This document shows, piece after piece, positions 34,575 through 41,012 of a stretch of DNA of 41,012 nucleotides. Each line of letters starts with the position of its first letter. Position 1 is the stretch's first letter. Made by a program: the position numbers and the translations under genes. Source of the DNA: Spirochaetota bacterium (lineage in GTDB: Bacteria > Spirochaetota > Spirochaetia > SZUA-6); the NCBI GenBank assembly GCA_013151965.1, contig JAADHF010000066.1, positions 1 through 41,012 of the forward strand. The letters run 5' to 3'. The notes below the pieces were generated by a model. That model was not told the origin of the DNA. It made no database searches and saw nothing but the letters and a program-made list of their open reading frames with translations.

Positions 34575-35392
34575 GAGATATCAATGTAAAAAAGAGTTTT
34601 TTCTACGGGTTTCTGATAGTTCTTGCGCTGGCTTATTTAGTGCCCGTTTATATGGCTATTGTTACATCTTTAAAAAATCCGGCGGAAATAAGCCTTCCCA
34701 CTGCCTGGGCATTCCCTGAGCACATTAACTTCGGAGGCTTTGCACAGGCCTTTTCCCTGTTAAAAACCGATGTTTTTAACAGTCTTATCCTGGCTTTCTC
34801 TGCTACCATAATTTCCGCATTCATAGGTTCTATCAATGGTTATGTTTTCTCTAAAAACAGATTCAAAGGGAGTGAGATAATCTTTACTCTTCTATTATTC
34901 GGCATGTTTATTCCTTATCAAATAATTTTAATTCCCCTTTTCCAGTTATTAAATTTTTTCGGACTCTACGGCTCTCTTACAGGTTTAATTCTGGCGCACA
35001 TTGTATATGGTATTCCTATCGTAACATTGATATTCCGTAACTTTTATGACCAGATTTCCAATTCTATTATGGAATCGGGAAGACTCGACGGTGCCGGCTA
35101 TTTCGGGCTCTACTTCGGACTTATTCTCCCTCTATCGATTCCCGGTTTTGTAGTTGTCGGCATATGGCAGTTTACACAGATATGGAACGAGTTTCTCTGG
35201 GGAATAACACTTACACGGACAGAGTCCAATCCCATCACCGTCGGCTTAGCCCAGTTAGCAGGCGGCCAGGCCGTAAGCTGGAACATACCGATGGCAGGGG
35301 CTTTAATGGCGGCAGTACCTGTCCTTATCATCTATATTTTCCTCGGGAAATACTTTATTAAAGGGCTGCTGTCCGGTTCTGTTAAGGAATAA
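34571..35392 (+). CDS. Sugar ABC transporter permease (MalG/UgpE type)
   Basis: The 273-residue permease has six membrane segments, with the MalG-type marks VPVYMAIVTSLKNPAEI, INGYVFSKNRFKG, LFGMFIPYQIILIPLFQLL and the EAA loop IMESGRLDGAGYFGLYFGLILPLSIPG (about residues 165-191), then the conserved WNEFLWGITLT. It pairs with the 33441 permease to form the channel. Overlap by ATGA with that gene implies coupling. No ATPase gene follows; the operon ends here and 400 bases without a gene follow. Confidence 0.92.
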   Translation: MRDINVKKSFFYGFLIVLALAYLVPVYMAIVTSLKNPAEISLPTAWAFPEHINFGGFAQAFSLLKTDVFNSLILAFSATIISAFIGSINGYVFSKNRFKGSEIIFTLLLFGMFIPYQIILIPLFQLLNFFGLYGSLTGLILAHIVYGIPIVTLIFRNFYDQISNSIMESGRLDGAGYFGLYFGLILPLSIPGFVVVGIWQFTQIWNEFLWGITLTRTESNPITVGLAQLAGGQAVSWNIPMAGALMAAVPVLIIYIFLGKYFIKGLLSGSVKE

Positions 35393-35788
35393 TGCTTTAC
35401 TTAATAAAGATAATGACATTCCATTTATCCAGAGACATGCTCTGTACATGAAAATTGTTTATGGAGGAAAAACCATAAATGCCTAAAATAGACTCATTCA
35501 AAACTGCAACCATGCAGCATTTGTCTACCCCCGTAAAATGAGAATTCCCCGGGAACTTCTTAGGCGAAGAGAATATTTTATGCATCGGCAGTCAGAATTA
35601 CTCACACATACAATTTCTCTGATTGTCAAAAAAAGAATCGCATATGCATTAAATTCTGTACCATTCCATTCCTTATGACATCGAAACCCGGGCCGGATAC
35701 CCCTCCGGCAGCAAACTTTATTTCTTATGTGGGACTCTGCATAACTTCAGCATACAAGCAAAAGTATAGACACTATATCTTCCTCTTT
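35393..35788. other. Intergenic stretch between convergent sugar-permease and export genes
   Basis: No gene is supported. There is a hairpin GCCGGA/TCCGGC (35692-35697 with 35704-35709) and a near-palindrome TTCCCCGGGAA (35548-35558 region). A 20-codon plus-strand ORF (35480-35542, MPKIDSF start) and a 62-codon minus-strand ORF (35397-35585) have no recognisable product. Neither hairpin is followed by a proper T-run, although this gap must contain transcript ends from both sides. Confidence 0.4.
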
Positions 35789-37354
35789 CTATTGCGCAGG
35801 CGTATGGTTAAGGAGATTGGTCAGCGTAACTATTGTTGTAATTAAAGTAAGTCCCGTGGCTATTACGGGAAAATAGAGGTTAAAGTTATAAAGAAAATTA
35901 TTTGTTAGTACATTAACGGTATCCCCTGCTTTAACCGGTTCGGAAGGATTTCTCCTTTTCCCTGCTTTATCTGTAATAATCGCCTTCCCGTTTTTACTCA
36001 TTTCAGGATTATATCCCCCGGCAAGATTAATATAAAAGGAAAAGTTCTCCATCGGATTGTACGGATACCTGCCCGGATTATTAGCAGCTCCGGAAACAAT
36101 GACTGTCGGCTTTCGTACAGGAATAAATATATGGTCAAAAGGCTTAAGAATTATATCTTCAGTACTCTGATAATTATAAATTAAACTCTGCATATCGACA
36201 GAAATAGGGAAAGGTTCATTTTCCCGGATTATATATCCATGTTCGAGATCGGCAAAGGCAGAAAAAGAATCTTTTAGTGAATAGAGTATATCGTACAGAG
36301 TTTCACCTCTATTTATGGAACGAACAATCCTGTTATATTCTTCATTATTTTTTTCGCTATTTACAGCGGCTGCTCCCGAAGCCTGTATCCCCGAAGCCGG
36401 TACCCCGGGAGCCTGTATCCCTCCCTCTATGTAAACAATAGGATTTTTTTTCATTATAGTAGAAACAGTCACAATATCACCATCCTGAAACTTAAAGCCG
36501 TTTGTAAGCTGATCTATATTGACTGTCATGGATATAGGATAACCTTTGGAAAAACGGTTAATTTTTATTCTGGAACGATCGGCCATTGGTGTAAAACCGC
36601 CACAGAAAGCATAGAGGTCTGCCGCTCCTTCTCCCGGCAGAAGCTGATACACTGCCGGTCTGTATATCTCCCCGCGAACCTCAATTTGTCTGGAGGCCCT
36701 GGAAATAATAATTGTATCTCCCGGCCGGACTTTCGGATTCTCCGATAGTACTCCCAGGTTTAAAGCTTTTAACAGGTCATACGTACGGGAAACTCCGTTG
36801 GAAGATATAATTTTAACGTTGCGGACTGATGAATAATCCCCCAGATTACCTTCTAAAATCTCACTCAGCCGGGAAAGCCCCCATGCTGTTATATACCTTG
36901 ATTTGGGAATGTTTCCTTTTATAGGAACCTGGAATATGCCCACCATTGTTATTGTAACAGAGGGTAGACTTCTGGGATAAGCATCCGCAATTTTCTGTTC
37001 TATTACCGGTTTTAACTGAGCAAAAGTCATACCCGCAGCATTAAGTTTTCCGAAGATAGTCATATTTATTGTGTAATCACTTTCCACCAGGAGTGTGTTG
37101 GAAACTGTTTCATTTGCTATTAAAAAAGTAAGTGTATAAACGTCTCCCGGAGTTACCGGATAGTCCTTGCTGGAAATTGCCAGCTGAAGATTGTCCGCAG
37201 TCTCAGGTATTGCCTTTATTGGTAAAACAGCTTGAGGAATATTCTGCCGAACAGCTCCTCTCTGATTGTTCTTAACTCCCTGAAGAATAGACTGCTGGGC
37301 TGAAAGGGAGAAGCTTGCCGCAAAAATGAACAGAAGACAGATATTCTTCTTCAT
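35789..37354 (-). CDS. Wza-like polysaccharide export protein (Poly_export/SLBB)
   Basis: The 521-residue protein has a signal peptide (MKKNICLLFIFAASFSLSAQ) without a lipobox, a Poly_export domain at about 65-145 (VTPGDVYTLTFL, DYTINMTIFGKL, LKPVIEQKIADAYP), and several SLBB domains, e.g. VRPGDTIIISRASRQIEVRGEIYRPAVYQLLPGEG and VSGAANNPGRYPYNPMENF. A small Ala/Gly/Pro repeat (GIQAPGVPASGIQASG) sits at about 315-330. The C-terminus has a hydrophobic helix (FPVIATGLTLITTIVTLTNLL), as in Wza, which forms its outer-membrane pore with a C-terminal helix. It would export an exopolysaccharide with the overlapping Wzz-type gene upstream. Confidence 0.88.
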   Translation of the reverse strand: MKKNICLLFIFAASFSLSAQQSILQGVKNNQRGAVRQNIPQAVLPIKAIPETADNLQLAISSKDYPVTPGDVYTLTFLIANETVSNTLLVESDYTINMTIFGKLNAAGMTFAQLKPVIEQKIADAYPRSLPSVTITMVGIFQVPIKGNIPKSRYITAWGLSRLSEILEGNLGDYSSVRNVKIISSNGVSRTYDLLKALNLGVLSENPKVRPGDTIIISRASRQIEVRGEIYRPAVYQLLPGEGAADLYAFCGGFTPMADRSRIKINRFSKGYPISMTVNIDQLTNGFKFQDGDIVTVSTIMKKNPIVYIEGGIQAPGVPASGIQASGAAAVNSEKNNEEYNRIVRSINRGETLYDILYSLKDSFSAFADLEHGYIIRENEPFPISVDMQSLIYNYQSTEDIILKPFDHIFIPVRKPTVIVSGAANNPGRYPYNPMENFSFYINLAGGYNPEMSKNGKAIITDKAGKRRNPSEPVKAGDTVNVLTNNFLYNFNLYFPVIATGLTLITTIVTLTNLLNHTPAQ

Positions 37355-38538
37355 TTTTTCTCCTCCCTTATTTTATTATTTTCCAAATTCCTGCTGTAGT
37401 TTTTTATCATATTGAACAGTAATGCCAGAATTATACTTCCGGCAAAGGCGCCAAGTACTGCTTTAATGCACAACTTCCCTCTATGAGGACCCTCCTTTTC
37501 ATCAGGGATTTCCGCGTATTCCAGTACGCTGAATACATTTTCCTGGGAGGAAACCAATTTTGTAACCTCGTAGCGCTCGGAGAGAGTTCGGAAGAGTTGA
37601 TTTTTTAACATCAGTTCCGCCTTCATGTGAGCGAAATTCAACGAAAGCTCAGGGAGATCTTTCTGTGACGGCATTTTAAGCCCATCGCTGCTTGTGTAGC
37701 CGTTTTCTATGCGGTGGATCTGGGTAATAATATTGCTTCTCTGGTCCTTTAGAGTAGCAAGGGCCGGATCTTCGATGTTGGAATACTTTGTATAGTCGCT
37801 TATTTTCAACTCCACCTGATTAAGGCGGGTTCGAAGATCTGTCAGCATAGCACTCTGAGCAGTCGCAATTTCCGTTATATCAAGAACACCATGCTTTTTT
37901 TGAAAAGCCTCTATACTATCCTCAATTTTTGATATTTCCGAGGTCAGCTCTCCGAGCTTTTCCTCCATTATTGAAAGCTGTTTTGATCGTACCGTTATGC
38001 CTTCTTTTAAAAACCACTGTTCCAGCAGATTAACCTCATAGTTAACAATATCTGCAGCGAAAGAGGGGTTATTGTTGGTAAAGGAGATGGTAAGGGATCC
38101 GGAATCCCGGTTATAACTGTATTGTGAGTTATTCAGAATAAATCTACGGGAGTTTGTTTTATATTTATCCTTAATTTTTAATCTTTCAATTATATTAAAC
38201 TTTTTTATAACATTATCTATAAACGGACGACTGCCAAGAACCTGCATGGCTAGCTGGGCGCTATTACCACTTCCTCCGGGGTTTTCCACGCCGAAAGCAG
38301 CAAGCATAGAGGACATTCCGGCTGTTCCCCCCTTTCCTTCCTGGAAAACAACCACAGCATAGGCCCGGTAATAATTGGGAAGCGGACTTTTATCGGGCGG
38401 AAGCCTGATAGAAAGTATCGAAAATGCAGTAATTAATACAGCAGTAACACCTGTTGTTATAATAATGAATTTCCAGTATTTTAAAATAATACTGCCATAG
38501 TATATTAACCCTTCGAGTAATGTTCGCCCGTTCTCCAT
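37351..38538 (-). CDS. Wzz/GumC-like polysaccharide chain-length determinant
   Basis: The 395-residue inner-membrane protein has a first membrane segment at about 18-42, the Wzz N-terminal domain (YYRAYAVVVFQEGKG, GSRPFIDNVIKKFNII), a coiled-coil at about 195-300 (LSIMEEKLGELTSEISKIEDSIEAFQKKH), the SQENVFSVLEYAEIPDEKEGPHRGKL segment before the second membrane helix (about 360-380), and a short Lys-rich cytoplasmic tail. There is no tyrosine-kinase domain. It probably controls chain length and export. The wza-like gene overlaps by four bases. Its ATG lies six bases after a -10 box (see 38545-38573), with no ribosome site. Confidence 0.88.
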   Translation of the reverse strand: MENGRTLLEGLIYYGSIILKYWKFIIITTGVTAVLITAFSILSIRLPPDKSPLPNYYRAYAVVVFQEGKGGTAGMSSMLAAFGVENPGGSGNSAQLAMQVLGSRPFIDNVIKKFNIIERLKIKDKYKTNSRRFILNNSQYSYNRDSGSLTISFTNNNPSFAADIVNYEVNLLEQWFLKEGITVRSKQLSIMEEKLGELTSEISKIEDSIEAFQKKHGVLDITEIATAQSAMLTDLRTRLNQVELKISDYTKYSNIEDPALATLKDQRSNIITQIHRIENGYTSSDGLKMPSQKDLPELSLNFAHMKAELMLKNQLFRTLSERYEVTKLVSSQENVFSVLEYAEIPDEKEGPHRGKLCIKAVLGAFAGSIILALLFNMIKNYSRNLENNKIREEKK

Positions 38539-38544
38539 AATGAA

Positions 38545-38573
38545 ATACTATCTTTAATATGTACCGTTGTAAA
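38545..38573 (-). promoter_or_regulatory. Promoter of the wzz-wza operon, probable leaderless start
   Basis: On the minus strand TTTACA (38568-38573), 17 bases and TAGTAT (38545-38550), with six bases to the ATG at 38538. The -10 region lies in an ATAGTAT heptamer that recurs in the neighbouring gaps. Confidence 0.6.
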
Positions 38574-38587
38574 GTGTAAAAACTCCT

Positions 38588-38616
38588 TTGATTCTTTTAT
38601 AATAATATAGTATAAG
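38588..38616 (+). promoter_or_regulatory. Promoter of the LuxR-type regulator, probable leaderless start
   Basis: TTGATT (38588-38593), 17 bases and TATAAG (38611-38616), six bases before the ATG at 38623. An ATAGTAT heptamer (38607-38613) overlaps the -10 box. The divergent wzz promoter is 15 bases away, so a regulator bound here could control both. Confidence 0.6.
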
Positions 38617-38622
38617 TAGTTA

Positions 38623-39297
38623 ATGGCAAAAAGTGCGATTGATTATACAAAATGTAATGTTTTAATACTAGGTTCTATGAATTTGCAGAATGAATTTCTT
38701 CATTATGTTATTAACAGAGAAATAGGCGCAGCGTGCTCAATTTATGACCAGGACATTAATCCTTTTCCGGAAAATATTGATACAAATATTCTTGAGCTAA
38801 ATAAAAAAACAACAATGATTCTTATTGACAGCGCAGATCAGAGCTTTGAAAAGATATTAAAAGATATTATTACAAATCCTCATTTATCCAAATGTATTAT
38901 CGCTCTTTTTAACCTGAGAGAGAAGGCGGGAGTGGAGAAGAAGGCCCTTTCGAGACAAATTCGGGGATTTTTCTATAAGAATGATCATTTTGAAGTTTTT
39001 CTTAAAGGAATTCGTTTAATACTTAACGGAGAGGTCTGGATCTCCAGAGAGCTCTTATTACAGTATGTTCTTGATAGCTTTGAAGATAAAAAGGCCACTA
39101 TTCAGGAAAAAACAACCCTTACACAGAGGGAAATGGAAATACTTGCTCTTGTAAGTATTGGATCAACAAATGATGAAATAGCAGAAAAAATGTTTATTAG
39201 CTCCAATACTGTTAAGACTCATCTGTATAATATCTTTAAAAAAATAAATGTACCTAACCGTTTGCAGGCTGCTTTATGGGCGGTTAAAAATTTATAA
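38623..39297 (+). CDS. LuxR-family regulator of VpsT/CsgD type
   Basis: The 224-residue protein has a receiver-like N-terminal domain (about 8-125; possible Asp in MILIDSADQ) and a LuxR HTH at about 160-224 (LTQREMEILALVSIGSTNDEIAEKMFISSNTVKTHLYNIFKKI). Between them lies IRLILNGEVWISREL, with W139-I-S-R142. This fits the position of the W[FLM][TS]R c-di-GMP-binding motif of VpsT, with Ile at the second place. Such regulators drive exopolysaccharide genes in response to c-di-GMP. It is divergent from wzz-wza and upstream of a PilZ protein and a sugar transferase, which fits that job. The ligand claim is inference. Confidence 0.82.
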   Translation: MAKSAIDYTKCNVLILGSMNLQNEFLHYVINREIGAACSIYDQDINPFPENIDTNILELNKKTTMILIDSADQSFEKILKDIITNPHLSKCIIALFNLREKAGVEKKALSRQIRGFFYKNDHFEVFLKGIRLILNGEVWISRELLLQYVLDSFEDKKATIQEKTTLTQREMEILALVSIGSTNDEIAEKMFISSNTVKTHLYNIFKKINVPNRLQAALWAVKNL

Positions 39298-39307
39298 AAT
39301 CATACAA

Positions 39308-39422
39308 TAGTATTAAGGCTAATACTAATCTATTATTCATTACTAGGCATAAAACCTGTTTATTACAAAATAAATATCATACTTGTATAGTATTTCAATA
39401 ATTCAATGATGGAATATACTAT
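39308..39422. promoter_or_regulatory. Inverted repeat and ATAGTAT heptamers before the PilZ gene
   Basis: TAGTATTA and TAATACTA form a perfect eight-base inverted repeat around AGGC (39308-39327). Two more ATAGTAT copies lie at 39387-39393 (plus) and 39416-39422 (minus). TATCAT (39420-39425), six bases before the ATG at 39432, could be a -10 box with a poor -35. The repeat could be a terminator for the LuxR gene or an operator. Confidence 0.4.
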
Positions 39423-39431
39423 CATTAGGTT

Positions 39432-39770
39432 ATGTGCATTAAAGAAAACAGAAAAATTGAACGCTACTCGCTTCATGTTCCCGTTGTTATTAATACACCG
39501 AACGAAGAGTATAAAGGTCCGGACACGACAATAACCAGAGATATTTCGTCCGAAGGTGTGTTTATCGAAAGTGATACCCTCGATCTTAGTCCGGGCAGCA
39601 AGGTACATTTAGAAATGGTTCTTACTGTAAAAGTACTATTTAAGGTACCAGATAAAGTTATCCTTGGAGTAGATGGTCGTATAACACGGGCAACAAACCA
39701 TGGAATAGCGGTAAAGTTTATAAATGGCTATTCCATAACTCCTTTACTTCCAGGGGTACAGCTGGGGTAG
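39432..39770 (+). CDS. PilZ-domain c-di-GMP receptor protein
   Basis: The 112-residue protein is almost entirely a PilZ domain. The two c-di-GMP motifs are present: RxxxR as R7-K-I-E-R11 near the N-terminus and (D/N)x(S/A)xxG as D37-I-S-S-E-G42. Strands with SKVHLEMVL and GRITRATNHGIAVKFI follow. It has no other domain, so it should act by binding a partner protein when c-di-GMP is present. A likely partner is the exopolysaccharide machinery encoded around it. There is no clear ribosome site. The gap to the next gene (39771-39883) has a weak GAGA/TCTC hairpin with a T-run at about 39829-39846. Confidence 0.85.
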   Translation: MCIKENRKIERYSLHVPVVINTPNEEYKGPDTTITRDISSEGVFIESDTLDLSPGSKVHLEMVLTVKVLFKVPDKVILGVDGRITRATNHGIAVKFINGYSITPLLPGVQLG

Positions 39771-39883
39771 TCTGTTTCGGCGACACTCTGGCTGAAAATA
39801 TAGTTTTCTTGAGAGTTCTATGGAGAGAGGTCTCTGTTTTTTAATTTGGGTTTTGTTTTTATTAAAAAATAAGGTGGTTACTA

Positions 39884-41012
39884 ATGAAAGTATTAAGGAA
39901 AAAGGCGCTTAAAAATAAAATAGAGCCAACTGCTTTAAACATAAAATTTAGTAAAGGTATTTATTCTAAGAAAGATTTTAAAGAAAAAGTAAATTATGAG
40001 CGCATTCGTGCAGACCGAAACGGATCTGTATTTTCCATTATCCTCTTTTTTTCTGAAGAGTTATATAAAACAAAAAAAAATCTTAACCAATTTATTTCCA
40101 AATTAACAACTCAGATTCGGCTTATCGATTATGCCGGATGGTATGACAAACATTACATTGCCATACTTCTACCAGAAACAGATGGTGAAGGTGCCGTTAT
40201 TCTGGGTAATAAAATTATGAAGAATGTAGATTTTAGAAATGAGAGTACTTCCCTTTTTAAGGTTTATACTTATCCGGACAACTGGCTGAAGCATGGCGTA
40301 AACAATTCATCCGGTAAGAAATCTAAAGGAAGAGGAAGTAAAGGATTAAATATAAGTGCATGTATTGAGGGTGTTTTTACTATAAAGATGCCTTTATGGA
40401 AAAGGGCCATAGATATTGCCGGTGCATCTATCGGGCTTGTGATTGCTTTCCCGCTATTTCTCTTATTGAGTTTATATATAAAATTTATTTCTCCGGGACC
40501 TGTATTTTTTAAGCAGACCCGTATTGGGTACAAGGGGATCCCGTTTGATTTCTGGAAGTTTAGAACCATGAAATCTGAAAACAATCAAAGTTTTCACGGC
40601 AAGCACTCACAGAGTTTTATTAAAAACGGTGATATTCCTATGGAAAAACTTGATGATCATGACCCCCGGATTTTCTATGGAGGTAGAGTAATACGAAAAA
40701 GCTGTGTAGATGAACTCCCTCAATTGTGGAACATACTCAAAGGGGATATGAGTCTTGTGGGCCCCCGGCCATGCATTCCCTATGAAGCTGAGGAATACCT
40801 CAGGTGGCATACGCACCGGTTCGATGTTGTCCCCGGGTTAACCGGACTGTGGCAGGTAAGCGGGAAAAATAAATTAACCTTTAAACAAATGATACGTTTG
40901 GATATAAACTATTCAAAAAACCTCTCCTTCTGGAATGATATTCGTATTATCTTTGCAACTCCCTTTACAATTTTAGGAATGGTGGCAGGTGCTGCTGTAA
41001 ATAAATACAGGA
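39884..41012 (+). CDS. Polyprenyl-phosphate sugar transferase with degenerate GGDEF-like N-terminus (partial, runs off the end)
   Basis: An open frame of 376 codons starts at ATG 39884, with AAGGTGG six bases upstream, and continues past the window end. Residues about 30-120 resemble a GGDEF domain (YERIRADRNGSVFSIILFF, LTTQIRLIDYAGWYDKHYIAILLPETDGEGA). The signature position reads YDKHY (87-91), so cyclase activity is not expected. From about residue 170 the bacterial sugar transferase domain follows: a membrane hairpin (DIAGASIGLVIAFPLFLLLSL), then SPGPVFFKQTRIGYKG, FWKFRTM, RVIRKSCVDELPQLWNILKGDMSLVGPRP and VPGLTGLWQVSGKN. It would load the first sugar-1-phosphate on undecaprenyl phosphate for exopolysaccharide synthesis. 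Confidence 0.9.
   Translation, partial: MKVLRKKALKNKIEPTALNIKFSKGIYSKKDFKEKVNYERIRADRNGSVFSIILFFSEELYKTKKNLNQFISKLTTQIRLIDYAGWYDKHYIAILLPETDGEGAVILGNKIMKNVDFRNESTSLFKVYTYPDNWLKHGVNNSSGKKSKGRGSKGLNISACIEGVFTIKMPLWKRAIDIAGASIGLVIAFPLFLLLSLYIKFISPGPVFFKQTRIGYKGIPFDFWKFRTMKSENNQSFHGKHSQSFIKNGDIPMEKLDDHDPRIFYGGRVIRKSCVDELPQLWNILKGDMSLVGPRPCIPYEAEEYLRWHTHRFDVVPGLTGLWQVSGKNKLTFKQMIRLDINYSKNLSFWNDIRIIFATPFTILGMVAGAAVNKYR

Noticed and set aside
35397-35585. 62-codon minus-strand ORF after the wza-like gene
   Set aside because: No ribosome site, no recognisable domain, and it lies in a composition-neutral gap.

Overview
The window looks like chromosomal DNA of a low-to-moderate GC anaerobe. The most likely group is the Spirochaetota (Treponema/Spirochaeta-like). 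The reasons are the mix of lipoproteins with loose spirochaetal lipoboxes, a TroA-type metal transporter, a formate-tetrahydrofolate ligase, a divergent sigma-like protein, a cyclic-2,3-diphosphoglycerate-synthetase-type GTPase beside ornithine carbamoyltransferase, and YesM/YesN sugar sensing. This assignment is an inference from gene content; there is no rRNA here to confirm it. No tRNA, rRNA, CRISPR array or intact insertion sequence was seen.

Layout. 1-2000: an accessory patch with the tail of an AAA/DUF4143-type protein and a toxin-antitoxin-like operon whose toxin reading frame is broken by TGA, with a palindromic operator inside its promoter. 2017-7727: a lipoprotein, then a P1 peptidase / ketopantoate reductase / M20 peptidase operon, then a lone branched-chain amino-acid-type binding protein. 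7936-11167: formate-THF ligase, converging on RdgB and a sigma-70-like protein preceded by a textbook sigma-54 promoter. 11368-18052 (all minus strand): an NrnA-type DHH phosphoesterase, an M24 peptidase, a small exported protein, ArgF, a cPGS-type GTPase and the permease and ATPase of a zinc/manganese ABC transporter. 18164-21660: two overlapping MutS-like ATPase genes with their own promoter and a fluoride (crcB-type) riboswitch followed by a terminator. 21692-23510: the transporter's binding protein and AMP nucleosidase. 23637-27087: an AAA/DUF4143 ATPase, then an ornithine/alanine-racemase-like enzyme paired with a DUF1611 protein. 27580-35392: a sugar-sensing lipoprotein, YesM kinase and YesN regulator followed by a sugar ABC binding protein and two permeases. 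35789-41012: an exopolysaccharide locus with Wza-like and Wzz-like proteins, a VpsT/CsgD-like LuxR regulator, a PilZ protein and a sugar transferase with a degenerate GGDEF-like N-terminus, cut by the window end.

The most striking object is the fluoride-riboswitch/MutS-pair cassette. It sits between znuA and znuC and is bounded by two 60-bp direct repeats (90% identical). Each repeat is the old znuA-znuC junction, so the cassette interrupts a once-continuous metal-transport operon. A second theme is leaderless expression: at least five genes have a -10 box 6-7 nt before the ATG and no usable Shine-Dalgarno sequence. A third is a probable c-di-GMP circuit around the exopolysaccharide genes.
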